Source: Ooceraea biroi
Taxonomy: Eukaryota; Arthropoda; Insecta; Hymenoptera; Formicidae
Direction of reading: 5' to 3'
DNA length: 64,000 nucleotides
Assembly: GCF_003672135.1 (NCBI RefSeq)
Contig: NC_039509.1
Location: forward strand, 15,882,663 to 15,946,662
Of this stretch, positions 11,265 through 25,900 are shown piece by piece. The translations under genes and the position numbers were made by a program. The number at the start of each line of letters is the position of its first letter. The first letter of the stretch is position 1. The notes under the pieces are model-generated. The model saw only the letters and a program-made list of their open reading frames with translations. It had not been told where the DNA came from and did not search any database.

Positions 11265-13529
11265 TAAAGGGTCAATTATTCACGATTCGTTTCTGTATTA
11301 ACGCGTCGCCATTGATAATTAGTATCAAGCTTGAATATTTGACATGCTTGCGTTTGACCTGCGTAATCTAACAATTCCAATTTAAGCAAATAGAAAATTT
11401 CGGCGTCCATCATGGTGGGGAAGATTAACAACAACGACGACGATGGACACGACGATGATGACACGCAGATCTTTCGCGTGAACGACGACCATCAAACGCG
11501 ATATTAATAAGAGACAAAACTGGCGTGGCGAGCGCTGCAACTGCCTAGCCATTACTAGTCTCATCTCGCGGCGTGGCGCGTATCTGAAGGATGCGGTCCG
11601 GTATCGCGCCGGGGTCAAAGGTGCACGCCAAAAGCGGCAAATGACCATAGGTCCTGGCGACGTAGGCAATCGCGCGACTTGCGGCGGCAGCGGCAAGAAG
11701 TCATTTTCCGACGGATTGAAATTCCATTCCGCTGTTTCTCATTGCGAGGCAGCCAAACCAGAGGGACGTAGAAGCGAGAAAGAGAGAAGGCGAACCGAGA
11801 GCCGTGAGGCCATGAAATGACAGTTAGTGCGGGTATAACCCTTCCGAGATAAACCCTTTCGATTGGTCGGACGTTAATGCTTATCACGCCGCCTGCGCTC
11901 ACCACGTTCTTTTATTGTTCCTTTCTCATTTCTCATTTTTTTCCCTCCTCGCCGGTCGTTCCCTCTCGTTCCCTCCCTTCGCGTCTTCTCCCTCGTCGCG
12001 CCCTCGCGCTCTCCTCTTCCCTCTTACCCCCAGCGTAGTGGAGTATACCATTGCCGGCGCGTGACGCGACGGCGTGTAATGGGCTTAAAGGTCTGCATTC
12101 CAATAACCGAGAAACGAATTGTCGTGCACTCGCGCGTTATCGCGGCAGACCAGGTCGCCCGGCTCTCGGCCGCGACTTGGCAGCGCGAGACCAGCAGCAA
12201 CCGGCGCTCGTATATCACCGCAGCTTTTGTTACGGCGACATGCCTTTGTTTTCGCCTCGTTTTCGCGATTCTCTCTTACATCGGTCTCTGCCTGCTTCAC
12301 GCCCGGCACAGACTTACAAACGCCGGCGAGCGAGTATTGTCGGAAGAACGAGTCGCCAATCAGGTCCGATCACTCGTTTATTTGCGGTCGGATATACCGG
12401 GTAACGAGACGGAACCAGCTTCATTATCGCGTAATGTCGTGACAGCCCTTTCATCGGACGTGCAATATTCTCGCGATTGAATCGCGCGCCCTCGTGAACC
12501 GGAAGTCAGTGCCGCTTCTTAAATGGCACTCACGCGCACTCACGTGGATCAGTGAAACACGTGGGAAGCGAATTCGCGTGTCAGCCGGAGCGCGAGCCTG
12601 GATAACGTTTGCGTTTGCGTTCTGTTGCAGGATGCGGTGAGGAGCCGGCTGGTTCGCCGGGAGGTTCGAGATGTCCGCCGTAACCAGCCCGTATGGCCCC
12701 GGTAAGCAGACCCTTCACCCTCTGCTCGCGCCGAGCGCAATGTAACAGCGATGAATTGCTGAAACGCTCGCGCGAGCCCGCTCAAAGTATTAAAGTGTCA
12801 GAGAATTATCACCGGCATTAATGACAGCCCGGATTTCGCGGGAGTTACGAATACGTCTGATTCACTCGTGGAATGCCCAAGTCGCGGAGGGGGATCCGCG
12901 TGCGATTGTTATGGCAAACGACGGGTCTCCGCAATTGCGCTAAGAATTCATCCTACGCGGAGCGATCGTTCCGGCGCGTCCGAGTGAAAGCAGTCGCGGG
13001 AACGCGAATCGCGGCATTAATTTAGCGAAACCATCGCGCGTGCATACACACGTAGCCGGATAGCAATGCCGTGCGGCAACGTTCCGCAACGTGCGAACGC
13101 GCTCGCGGTCCGGGTTTGCGCTCGCGGTATTGTAATTGGCGCTAAAAGTTGATATCTATTAACTGCGATATGAGAAACGAGCAACGCGCGCTACGCGGCA
13201 TCGCCTTGAAACATTCGCCGCGCCGTGTTCGTTACGCGAAATTAGTGACTATTGTCGCCTCTACCTTCGCAAAGCGAATACCGTGGCACGTAGCGGGTCG
13301 CGAACAGCCTCTGTTCCTGCCCACCGCGTTCCCAGGTTGCGTTCGCGCGGGGTGTCAAGGGAAACCAGGTCCTTCTGGTGTTCCTTCTACAAAGTCTAGA
13401 GAGTGGACTCTCGCTCGTTTCCTCGCGGGCGCGTCTCATTAATATCGTTCGAGGAGTGATACGATAGGATTATAGCGGCTTATCCAAACAAGACGGCGTC
13501 CGAATGAATTCCATCTTTCATCAGCGGAG

Positions 13530-13973
13530 ATGCTTTCCGACTCGGTCTACAACTACGCGACGACCCGACGGGGCGCCGCCGATCAGGACAGCGACTCCCA
13601 GTACGAGGCCCAGGCCCAGTTGCAGATCACCAGCAGCATCCAGAGCAAGCCACGCAACAAGCGGAAGAACTTCAAGCCTATAAGCAGCCGGATGGCGGAG
13701 GTGTCCGACGAGTCCGACAGGGACGACGACGAGCCGGAGATCGTGGAGGAGAGCTCCAGCGAGATCCTCGAGTACGAGAGGAAGACGATGCTGCTGCCGG
13801 CCGAGGAGAGGTCGAAGCAGAGGCTAAACAACAATGAGGCCAGCCCGATGGACCTCTCGGTCGCCACCAGGCCACCATCCTCCGATGCCGACGACGACAG
13901 CGGCGACTCCCTCAGGCATAAGTTCATCCTCGAGCAGCTGAGATCGCAGAAACTCTACTCCCCTGGTACAGAG
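13530..13973 (+). CDS. cas: castor exon 1 (residues 1-148)
   Basis: It opens with ATG preceded by a purine at -3 and ends GAG|GTAGGT in phase 0. The peptide is charged and disordered. It has a basic NLS-like segment (PRNKRKNFKP, residues 41-50), an acidic run (ESDRDDDEPE, 61-70) and PMDLS at 106-110 (13845-13859), which matches the PxDLS docking motif for the co-repressor CtBP. The acceptor-like TTTCATCAG just upstream may mean the true exon begins at 13525 with a short 5' UTR spliced from further upstream. Confidence 0.8.
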
Positions 13974-16900
13974 GTAGGTTGCGATCAATTGGGGGCGCTT
14001 GCTTTCTAATCTTACTTCTCTTGCTTGTCGTAAAATGCATCGCTGCTGAAACCGGTCGAGGAAAGTCTTCAATCGGAATCCGTGCATCGATCACGACTAC
14101 TTTCAATTTCGAATTTCAATCGCTAAGCTCCTATAATACTTGGGGCTTTCAGGCGAGAAGCCCAAACTCCGATTCGTCGGAGAGGAGTGGAAGCGGCGTC
14201 CTGGACGCGGAATCGTCCCGTCTGGACGATCAGGACATCCAGTTCGAGGACGAGCGGGGCAACGACGTTGACGGCGAGGTCGAGATCGAGGAGCGGAAGC
14301 CCTTCGAGGGCATGAGGGAGTACGCGGAATCGACGATGCAGGAACTCCTGGCGATCTACGGGCTGGCAGGAGGCGAACTGGCAAAGTCGGTCAGCAGGCA
14401 ACTGCCGCCCACGTTTCTGAATCCGAATACCGGTCAGCAAGCTCAAGGTGAGTGCCTTCCAAATTCCGACGATTGCCGGACTCGCGATCGAGTTGATCCT
14501 TAATCCCGCCAATATCCGAACGTCGACTGGCTACTTGCGAACAGTTGAGGACGATTACTCGAGGGATTATTGCATCGAAAAATGAGAGTTGCCGCTAGAA
14601 TTCTGAAATGCTGTCAAAACCGTCGCCATCTTTTCTCGTTATAAATAACCACCGGGACAGTTGTAGCTGTTTCGCTCTTTTTTGACGTCGGCGAGCAATT
14701 AGAACCGCCCGCATTAGCATCCGACGAGAATCTGCAGAAGCTGCGCGATTGGTTGGCATTGAATTCGGGGTTGGCGTAAGATTGATCGTCGCCCGTAACT
14801 GGCCGGCGATCGTGCTTGGCCGTGGATCAATTCCGCGCCTCGCTTGCCGCTAGATTTATCGATCGACGAAATCTCGATGCTACCGTCAGTGCTTTCCCGT
14901 ATGGAGCGACTCCGCAGCACGAGTTTGGGACTTTCAGAGGCCGCGGGCCGACACAACACCCGATGAAAGCGAGCGTCCATTCTGTCGATCGTCCGCGCCG
15001 ATCGCGCGCGCGCGTGCGCGCTGGTAGCCGCGATGGTCGTTCGATGCAATATGAATTAGAAGCCTCCGTCGAGCGGCGGCGGCGGTTGCGTCAGTCGGCA
15101 TCGCGATAAACGAATGCACTTCTCTCCAGCGAGATACATGCTCGTGCACGAACTGGGGGAAGAGCTCGTCTGGCCGAGAGAGAGAGAAAGAGAGATTTTC
15201 AGCCGGGACTGTACGTGCACCAGAACAGAATGTGGCACTTACATATTGCCGGTGCATCGCATATGTGCGCACGTGAATATGTGATGGCTCTCGCAAGATG
15301 GCCGACTTATAACTCATAAAGTCGGTCGGTCCCGGCTGTGCGCTAAGCTCCGACCCGCGATCGATGGACGGATGCCTTCGAGATCAGGCAGCGTCGTCGT
15401 TTCCCGTTGCTTGCTTGATTGCTCGCTTGCGCGCGCGCGCGCGGCAACCGGCGTGGGTTGACGCTCTCGAGAATTCCCCGCGGTCCGGAATTCTCAAGTC
15501 CCCTTAACTCGCGCGTTCTTTCCTCTTAGCACCTCGGGCGCGAATTACTTATTGGTCGAGAGCAGTCTCCGAAATGCGCATTTCGGAATCTTTAATTGGG
15601 ACGCGGATCAGAATACGGTGCTGGAGACTGAGTCTTGATGCTCCGCTGCGCTCATCAATTAACCGATTCTTCATGTATACAGTTTATTCACACTCAACGA
15701 CTCTCATGGCAGCTGTAGCAACGTGTGAACATATAAATTTCTGAACGAGCACCTTGAAATTCGTGAGAAAAAGAGGAAGAAAAAGGAACGAGCTGCTACT
15801 CAAAATACTGCCTCATGCAATAATACTATTTAAATGATGTATGTGGTGTATATGATATGGGTGTCGTATTAATAGCGTTTAACGAAGACCGACGCGAGGA
15901 GTGGTCTCTCACGTTTTCATCCGCTTTGTTCCTCGGTGTCCCAACCGTTCGCCACCTACGTGCAGGTGACGAGAAACAAGAGGCGGGTCGTCGCGGCCGG
16001 ACGTGTCGTTGCGATTGATAAAAAACGCAAGAAAAAAAAGAAAGAAGCCCGCGTGTAATTTATCATATAAAAGAGCTCAAAGCGGTAAAGCGTCTTGACA
16101 ATGACACGTTAGACAACGGCAAAAAGCGGGAAGACGCGATACTTCTTGGACGAACGTCATCCGCTTCTGCGAACTTCGCCTCGGCGGTCCGAGCGAACGA
16201 GCGTAAATACGTTATACGCGCATACGTTTCTTCCGCCCGGAATAGATTATCGCGTTTCGTGCTTTAATCTCGAGGGAGCGGTATCACACCCCGCATGTAA
16301 ATCCGACAACTGGAGAGACACCCGTGACGTCACTTACGCCAGCATTTCTTCTCCTCGCACCGGCTAAAAATTAATTTATGCCGGTGACCCACATATCCTC
16401 GTTGTTCAACGTACGTTCGTTGCGGACGACTGTTAGACTGATCCTCGATTTAGTTAATCAGTTAATCCATTTCATGGCACTGAGGTGACACACCAGAAGG
16501 AAAGAAAGAAAGAGAGAGAAAGAAAAAAAAGAGGTGCGTATCAGTATCGTACAATCGCCATGCTGAGGGGGAGGCGATAATCCGGTGCGAAGAAAACCAG
16601 AAAACTCGTCTACGCGCGCGGGTGGACGCGGGACGGGCGCTTTGGAGGATCGAGAGGAAAGAGGTACGGATGAGGGGGGTGCAGGACAGAGCGGAGATAC
16701 CGCGGTGCCTCCGTGAACCCATTAATCATTCCACCCGGATAAAAGGCAGTAAGGATGAAAAGAGAAGACGGACAGTCGGACGGACAGCGGGCAGGCACGC
16801 AGCGGATGCTGGAAGGAGCGGGTGAGCGGAGAGAGGAAGGGAAGAAATCTCTTCTCTTTCTCCGGCCGTTTCCTCTGCGGACGTTCGCGCGCGCAGGATC

Positions 16901-19900
16901 ATTTTTTATTTTTGTCCTTTTCGAAATTCGTCGGACGCCTCGGCATTGTCAGGGCCCGCGGAGACTCTCGGGAGACAGGGGCCCCCGGGCGTCGTCCCGT
17001 CGCACGGCGGGGCCAGATTCATTAACTGATAGCACACGATTCCCCTCAGCTCGATTACGTTTTTAACGATATCCGTCCGCAGCGCACCGCGTTGGAAGAA
17101 TGATCGTCGAATGCCACCCGTCGGGCGAGAAAATCCGCTCGGTCCTCGAAATCGGCTCGGCGGCCTCCCGGACGATCGACGGGGCCATCCTTCTCTACGT
17201 GTAGATAGCGTCGTCCAATTTAGCGACGTCTCGAATAGTAATCACCGTTACACTGGACGATTATCCACTCGAGAGAGGAGACGCGCACGTGTTCGGTCGA
17301 GAGGAGAGAAAGGATTTTTTTGAGGTCGAAGACGGCTCTTTAATCCAGTTGTTCCTGGATCTCTGTCTGGATACATTGTCACGTAATAATCCCGGCGGAA
17401 AACATCGAACACTTTCAGTGAAAAGTCCTTTGACCGACAACGAGTTCTCATCCCGAGCCTCCACCTTCGGCCTCGAGAAGAAACGGCCGCTGCGAACCCT
17501 TCGTTAAGAGCCTGGATTCAAAAAGCCAGCCAACTCGACCGCTATTCAACGAATCTGTCGTATCTGCTGGTCGGGTTTAATTCGAGACGCTGGTAGCGAC
17601 GAGAGGAACGGGGAATCGCTGCTATTGCGGAGAGGACACTTGCGGGGAGGACGGGGAGTCCGGATCAGACCTGGTTACGAGCTTTTATGTCTCGGAGCGT
17701 ATACCTCGCACGTATGAGTTAGGTACGATGGTTTCCCCGAGGACGAATCGTTCCGAGATCGAAATCGGAGCTTCCTCCTCGAACGGGGACAAAGGGATCT
17801 GTTCGTGAATCACAGGAGGCGTTGGAGATTTCAGATGCTCGACCAGTGGTTGAAATAACAATGAATTTTATACGCGCAGAAAACAGAAAAAAGACGTTGA
17901 CAAAAGGAGAAAAGGCTTGACAGTTATTCCCATGTACCAAAAATCATGACGGTTTGCGTTACTAAGTTTAATTCACGTTGCGAGGCAATTTCCGTTGCGA
18001 TTTCCGGTTTCATCGGACCTTCGCGGTGACACGCGAGATATGCGCCGATTCGCTCGAGAATATTTTCTACCGCGTAGGCTGGAGAAGGAGAAAGACGCAG
18101 AGGGAACAGAGGATCGACGAATCTTGCGAGACGTTGATCGGCGCTGGATTCTCTCGGTGCGACGAGATCGTGAAACGTTTTATGAAAGCTTTTATGAAAG
18201 GCTTTACGAGCCACGGACCGAACTGGGGCCCGGGTTCGCTTCTGCTACACACGTGCTGCCACGGCGACGAGCCCCCCTGAAACCCCGCGGGGCCCGCTGC
18301 GCTCGTCCTCCTCTCCTCTCTTTATCTTTCCCTCTTCCCCGCAACGAACTGCGTTTTCTCTATCGATCCTCCAAAGTACCTCGTTTTTCATCATCATCAT
18401 ATCCGTCGTCGATGTCCCGACTCTCGCTTGATCGCGTATCTCTCTCTCTCTCTCTTGTCTTCATCTTCTTTTCTCCTCGCATCCTTTTTATTCGCGCTCT
18501 CATCCCGCTTGGACGTATTTTATGCCCGGCATTTTCTTCGGCCGAAATTTTTTGGCAATGCCGCAGGCAAAACGTGAATGAACGTTTCTGTTGTTGCCCG
18601 CATGAGAGAAAACAAAAGGAATCGATCGCCGCTCGAATTTTCGTCGTCGCCGTTCGCGTTGCGTTAATGTCCGCTTCCGGGTCAATTGGATCTCCTCAGC
18701 TTTTTTGTTCTTCAATTAAGTTCTGAGTCAGAGAGCGGCGGCGCGCGGAAGGGGGAAGCTCTATTGACGTTGGACGCGGTACAGTCCTCGCAGTAGCTCG
18801 AGTTCGCGACAATTTCATGCCACCACCTCGGATCTCATCTCTTTCCTGTCTATCTCCTCTTTTTTTCGACACCGATTGACACTGTCTCGCGGTTGGAATC
18901 GTTAACGAGCCTGCCTGCGTCATGCGTCGATTATTCGCGAAGGTGCAGATTTTTCCCGACGATTATAAATCGCTGTATCGGTGAACTTTAACACGAGAGC
19001 CTCGACGAGCAGAGAAGTACAGAGCGATAATCAAGTTAAGCCGCCGATTATAAGCAGTTATTATCCGCAGTTATTATATAGTAGGATGTTTTTGCGGTAT
19101 CATCGCGGCTCATCGATAAGATGCGTTGATGATGCGGCTCCGGGATTAACGCGGGAATCCCCGTAATGAAATTTAATGTTGGCAGTTGGAAAACAATCCG
19201 GACTGCCGCGGATCGGTCGATTAATAAATTGAAAAAGAAGTACTACTACTACTACCTGTGCAATTTCGCTGATCCACGAGATTAAAAGCCGAGGCCGCGT
19301 GCGAGCCGCACGAAAAAGTGTACCGGGATATTGTATATTCACCATGAAATTCTTTCCCCATTCCCGTCCATTCTCCGCGCGAGCGTTCTCCTCACTCTTT
19401 TCCCTCTGCTCCTTGCCGGCATCTTGTTTATTTTGCCCGTCAGCTCGCTGACACTTGGACATTCGTTTAAATTTAGAATTCAATAGGTTCCTTTTACCAG
19501 CCGTACTTTCGTGCCTTAACGGATTCCCTGCTCGCCGAAGATTATTTGTTTAATTCCAGCTCTACGTCGATCTCTCGCCGTTTCCCGACCGCGCGTTTCT
19601 CGTCCTCGTCCAACGGCTGTCAACCCGGAACTCGCTCCTCTTCTACGCGTCGTCCCATTGCCGTTTAACGCGTAACTATCTCGAGTACGTTCCTCTTTCC
19701 TTCCTACGAGCACTCCGAGCAAACCGATGACAAACGTACGAGCGCTTTTCGACGGTATTTTAATTATCGTTATCTTATCTCCGTGTCTGAAGGAATTATC
19801 TAAGCTTTGATTACGAGCGTAAATTCTTTCGATTGCGTAGAATACGCGTGGAATTAGATTATAAAGTTTTGCCTGAACGTATTTTTTATCAGACACGAAT

Positions 19901-22900
19901 CGTATTTACGCAAAGCAGCCGGATCGATTTTCGGGTGATGAATCAGTTTTACGCGTCACTGTAAGATGTGATTCGTTAATCGTTTCTTCGTGTTCGACGA
20001 GAAAGCAACAGATCAGGATTGCGCAATGTAAATTCGACAAATTTTCGCGACTTCGCACGACCGATCCGCTCTCTCAGCCTCCTTTCTCAGCATGCAACTT
20101 TCCTCGAGCGCGCGGCTCGAGGAATACCACGTGAAGTAAGTGCACCGATCGCTTTATTACTTTATTTCGCCATGCATCCACTCACACGGTGCTGGCGAGG
20201 TGCGAGTTTTACGGCTGTCCCCCTTTGTGGCGTCCTCTCTCGCCGACGCAACGCCGGCGACAAGTAGTTCTCATCGAATCAATGGATCGAGATCCGGTGG
20301 ACGTCGCGTCACCTCGCCGTTTCGTCGATAATGTTATTTTTACGAGTACCGGTTTTTTCACGTATTCCTCCGAGATTAGCCTCGGTAATATCCGGGTTCC
20401 GAAGAAACCTCGCGTTTACGAAAATCGCTTTTCTCCCACGATCCTACACGATCATGATACTTTCGCGACGAATATAAAGTATCGGTCATTTCAGCACACA
20501 CATATACGCTGACTTTTTTGATGTAGTTTTTTATCTCTTCACATGATTGATGTGATTGGTCTGAAGCATTAATTGCCATGAAGGATGTTTCGTTGGCGTT
20601 TCTTATTTTTGTCAATCGGCACGACCGCTTGTTAAGCGCGAGAAACGTGAGCCTTGTGCTTCTCAAGAAATCTTTGAGATTAGTACGTCGAGATTAAGGT
20701 CGTCCCGTGGACGACGAGATGAAAATTTCTATCTCGTTCGCTCGCTTCGCGGCACTCCTTTGCTCTCCTCGTGTCTCGCGGTGTCGATAATCGAATGAAA
20801 AAGGCGATCTCCCATTAGCATTTCCACGGAGACTCCGCAGGCTCGATTAATTTTTCAAATGATCCCACCTTTTTTCGTTTCGTCGATACGCGCGCAGAGA
20901 TAGGGAGAGCCTGAGAAAGAAAGAGAAAGGAAGAGAGAGAGTGCGTCGTGGCCAAGAAGGCCCATTAGGCCTCACGGGCGCGGAGGCCCCGTGGGCCCCT
21001 TGTCAGTCTCCGAAAACCAGAAAGTCAGCTTGTCAAATTAATCACGGATGACCAATCCATCAGGAGGCATTCCTAGCCGAGGAGGATCTCCGTCGTTGTC
21101 GTCGTCGTCGTCTTCTTCTTCTTCTTCTTCCTCTCCTTCATAGCCAGCTACCTCGTGGTGTCGGTCTCCTCACCAGTTGGCCAGAGAAACCAACTTTAAA
21201 CCAGCTTGGTGAACTCTCAAATTCATTTCTCCAGTTGGAATACCAAAACTACTTCGCAATGATTACTTACGCACATTTTCCAAGGACGAGTTGTATTTAA
21301 TTAAGAGTGAGCGAATTAAGAATGATTGGTCTGAATTATCCGCGAGAAGACCCGGATTGTGCGAATCGGAGACGTCATAAGAACGCCGAAGGAGGAGTGC
21401 ATCTGTCCGCGAGAAAATTAAGCGTGATGCTCGGGGGATGCTTGGGGACACGAGGGTGTCGATAACCCCTCACACCCCTTTGGCATTGGATGCTGCTCTA
21501 GTTGCAAAGTGTCTTGGGGAGAAGAGAAGTCCTGCCCGCTACGAGATGACTGTGTGACGGACGAACGAGAAAATAAGGGCAGATTCTTTTCGTGGGAGTG
21601 CGGATACCCGAAAACACATGGTACCGGTACAGTCCGGGAAAGAAATGCAATCCACTCCGCGAGATTTATCTCGGCGCCCCGCGAACCTCATGAACTCCTC
21701 TCTTCATTTTCATCACCGATATTCGTTCAGTGGTCGCGCGAAAAATCGCTGCCGTTAAAATCCTGCAAAGTACAATGTTTAAAGTGAATTTCCAAATTGC
21801 CGGGCCGCGTTTTATCGTTTTATATTGAAATCCACAGCGTTCATCGCGCGTTCTCCAGACGAATCCGTAAATGTCGCGAGCGAAATACTGCCGACTCTCG
21901 TGAGGGGCTGGCGCAGAGAGAAATCGCGTTGCTTCGGGGCGACATTGCCAAATAAAGGGTTAAGGGCCGTGCCGAATCTCGGGGGCCTTTTATCCGGGCC
22001 CGATGCGCCGAATGATGCAGGGGAGAGAAAAGACCCGCGAAAACCAGTTTGTCCAACCTAATACGGTGCCCGTGGCATCGGCGGTCTTAATGAACTTCTA
22101 GCTCTATCTCTCTCTCTCTCTCTTTCTCTTTTTCTTTCTTCCTCTCTCTTTCTCTCTCTCTTTCTATCTCGGTTCCCTGTCTCACTCGCGTTCCTTTCTT
22201 TCCTTTCGCTCCCGGATCCGTCCCGAGGATTGCGGATTTTCCGCGGGGATGCGTGCCCCCTGCCGAATACGTTACAGGGAAATGGGGAAGCGAGCCGGGA
22301 AAGGTCGGAAGTGAGAAATCATTAAAAAGGTATAATGCTACCAGCCAATGCGACGGACGCAGTGCCAATTACATTGACGAGTTCTACTTTGCGTCGGTGA
22401 CACAGGGGGGCAACATTGCGAGAGTCTTTCTCGTGTGCAAACACGACGGGGAACGTTACCGACAGCTCTCGAGTACCGGTGCGACGTGTGTTTTATGAAA
22501 ACATGTCTCGCGGAGAATTTTCGTAGCTTTCGTAACGGAAGAGGTTGAGGAGGGGCGGCGAGAGAAGGGGGCTCGCAAGAGGTATTAAAGCTGGCCTAAT
22601 CTTAATATTCAAATTCTGCGGCGAAATCGCGTCGTAGGGAACGTGGCAGGTTGGAAGGGGTGGAGGCGCGATCGAGGGGGCGACGACGATGGGATGGAGG
22701 AGGAATGAGCAAGCGAGCGAGAGCGAGAAGGAGAGAACGGCCGCGCATAACCGATTCTCGAACTCATAAATTTTAAATTATATCAAGCAAAAAGAAAGGA
22801 CGCGCGATGGGACCCGACCTCGGGTAAAATAAGAGGAATACGCGGGAGGACTCCTTCCTCCCCGCTCTGACCGTCGGTTGCTCCAGAAAAAGACAGAGAG

Positions 22901-25900
22901 ACATGAACTTGCCGAGCGGTAGACGCGAATAGGGACCAACGTCGAGAAATTATTCTTACGTGACGTAAGAGGGATACTCCGTGTGCACTGCTTCGCGTCT
23001 CGCCTTCTTAATTTTTACATTTCCTAAAATAGCGTCGAGACACTGGAATCTTGATTTAAAAAACGAAGTGCATCATTCTTTTAAGGACACACGTATCGTC
23101 AAACGTTGAAACACGCGCAATACATCACCGTGTGATTTCGTCGCGGCGATTAATTTCAGTTGATTTGCATGTGTCTGATGACCAGAGAAGATATTTCCCT
23201 CCCGTCTCGACCGGGAGAGAAAACCGTAAACCCGGTGCCCCGGCAAAAACGGCGAGACTAAAGGCCACTGTCAGGGAATTATTAGGGTTTCTACGCCGTA
23301 AGGCCCCGCTGGCAGCAGACGGCTAGCCGTGGAAGGGAGGAAGGGCTCATTGCCTCGGCACGTTTTCCATACGCGAAACCGCTTTATGGAGGTCGTCGCT
23401 ACGAAATTTCAGGGGACCCCATTACCGCGCGTCGGGTGGGGCCCCGTCGAGTCGAATTTCCGGCATTAATTCGACATTATGCTATATTCAAATCCGTGGC
23501 GTGGAATTTTTTCGGTCTAACGAGATTCTACCCGGGTCTCTCCTCCCTCCCAAGCCCTGTCCCTTGTTCCCTACACGATGCGCGAGGCTCGAGTTCGCTC
23601 CATTATAGAAAATTGCAGAATATGCCAGAGTGTCATTTTCTTTTTATTATCATGCTAATGCCCCGCTGGCCGTTCAGTCATACGCGCGATCAAACGCACC
23701 TTTTCACATCGTACCGACGTCGTATCAACCGATGCATTCAAGTTCATAATGATGTTCGTAATGACTTGCGCGCAATCCTCGATGCTGCTTTTTAGCGGAG
23801 ATACTGTCATAAGTACACGAGAGTTTAAAATTCCGTTTGCTGAAAGTTCGGTGCTCAACGTGAGCTGCGAATATGGGCCCTGTTCTTGAATCTTCGCGAA
23901 ATATTTTGCGGCAGCTTCTCGTGCGTCGAGAATACTTCGTCTCGCAAGAGTCCTCGTTGAATCGGGCGCGAATGAACGGCGATTGGACGACAGAGGCAGA
24001 TCGCGCACACGCGCGAAGACCGCCGAGTAGCGCGCGCGGCGTTCCTTTGTTCGCGGCCAGTTTCATTTTTCGAGTATGGAGGATAATTAATCTTGGGTGG
24101 GCATAAAAGGGTTTTCGGGTTCGGCCACGAGAAAAAATGAGCGCAGCTCTGGCGTTCGGCCGCGGCCAGTTGTTCGCTGGCCCTTTTTTCTTCCTCCCTC
24201 TGCTCTTCTCCGCGTCTCTCACGCTCTCGCTCTCTCTCTTTCTTCCCTCAGGCCCCCTCGCCACCCTCTCCTCCCGTGGACTTCTGCCCCCGCTTTTATT
24301 CTCTTTTCGTTTCTATCTCAACATTTCTCTCCGTCTTTCTCCCGATCTCTTTTTCCGTCCGTTGCTCTTTCCTTTCTCGTTTATCCACTTGACCGCCTCC
24401 CACACGTATGCAGCACCGCGGGACTCTAAAACCGCCATTTCGTAACCCCGGTCCCGGTGGCCGAAGTTCACCATCCCTCGCGTCCCGCTGCCGCCCTCGT
24501 CAGTCTTTTTTTTCGGAATTTGAGTCAATAAAAAATCGCTTGGAACAAAGAAACGAACGGCCGCCAATTTCTCACCGGATAATGCCTGGACCCATCGGCC
24601 CGGGGGAGAAGGCTAATCACGGCTGGGCATCTCGACTTCTGTTAGGTGTTAAAAATGGACCCCGCGGGGCCCTACGTTCTTTATCTCGCGGCCGGGCTAC
24701 ACCGGTCCCCGTAATCCGAGGGAGACGACGTTAAATATTAAAATTTGGAAATGTTACACCGGCTCGCGCGGGCCCCGTCTGAGATTCCATGCTTTCGGGA
24801 GAGCCAGGGGCTGTTGCGATAAACAGTGATAAAAATTCGTATTAACGACGCGCATCAATTCCCTCGCTCGGGCGCCAAAGCGGTTCGTCATAAGACTGAA
24901 AACATCCGCTCGTTTCTGCATTATAAATCGCCGACTGTTCCCCGAAAGTTGGTTCTCCGGACCCCAGAACCTCGCTTCGTTTCTGCTTTCACGGTGCGAG
25001 ATCGCGCCTGCTCGGCAGCACTAATGACGTCCCTGCATTTGTCGCGGTCGATATATCGTTTCTGATTATAATTGTGATGAGCCGATATACGAAATCGACG
25101 ATTTATCACGGGAATTTGCGCGAGTCCTCCTCGGTCTCCTTTCAAATTTTCTCCTGGACGGGTACATCGACCCCTTCGATCGATCGAGTGTATCCATGTA
25201 TCGCCACGATTCGGAATCCGTTGACGATCGTTCTTACGAAGTAAGCGATGGCTTACTTCCGTTGACGATTCCGGGTTGCACGACGAGCCGAAACACGTAT
25301 GTACTCAGGCACGTGTAAGGCGAAGCTCTGAAACCGCGCGTGTTCCGTTACACGACGACGCGCTCGAAATTCGATTCTGGCGAGAAACAAGAAAGCCGAA
25401 GCCGCCGGTCTGCCGGTAATCTTACTTTTGTGTTTGGAATACCAAATTTACGTAACGTAGAGGCGCACGTCGCGCATACACGGGGATCGTGTTGGAAACC
25501 ACGCGATCCCGTAATATCCTATCGATTATCACTTCGTTTTGTCATTTTATCGCGTCGTGTCTCACAGCGTATCCGCGAGTATCCGTTACTCCGCTACGAC
25601 TGTTTTTATTTTATATCTTGCCGCGTTTCCCGATGTTCTCATGAGGAAATCTGAGAACGACGAGATCACGACGGAAGAGCAGCTTTCGCAGGAAGCCGGC
25701 AACGACAACGATTACTCGAATTTCTCGAGGAGTGTCCTCGCGTTTCGATTTTCCTCTTTGACGATGCAGCACACGGGAGCATACTGCAACAGCCAGCACC
25801 TTTCGCTTTAGCCCTTCCGATTCTTCCCGGAAGAGGAGATCCTACCCGCTCGTACGAGACGACGGTCATGGGGGATGGAGAAGAGCGGCACCCTCAGAGG

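Larger units (their letters stand above)
1..13529. other. Upstream flank or 5' intron of castor, no supportable gene
   Basis: I found no open frame here with recognisable domains, coherent splice structure or family resemblance. The longer frames (for example on the minus strand at 9489-10187 and the plus strand at 4771-5331 and 12061-12480) are low-complexity or arise because CpG-rich DNA has few stop codons. The stretch holds GA/CT microsatellites, a small TIR element, a perfect 16-bp palindrome and a candidate regulatory cluster, listed separately. A non-coding 5' exon or the castor promoter may lie here, but I cannot place either. Confidence 0.6.

Noticed and set aside
17995..18726. 243-codon plus-strand open frame in intron 2
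   Set aside because: Arginine/serine-rich composition from CpG and CT repeats; overlapping frames are open too; no recognisable motif.
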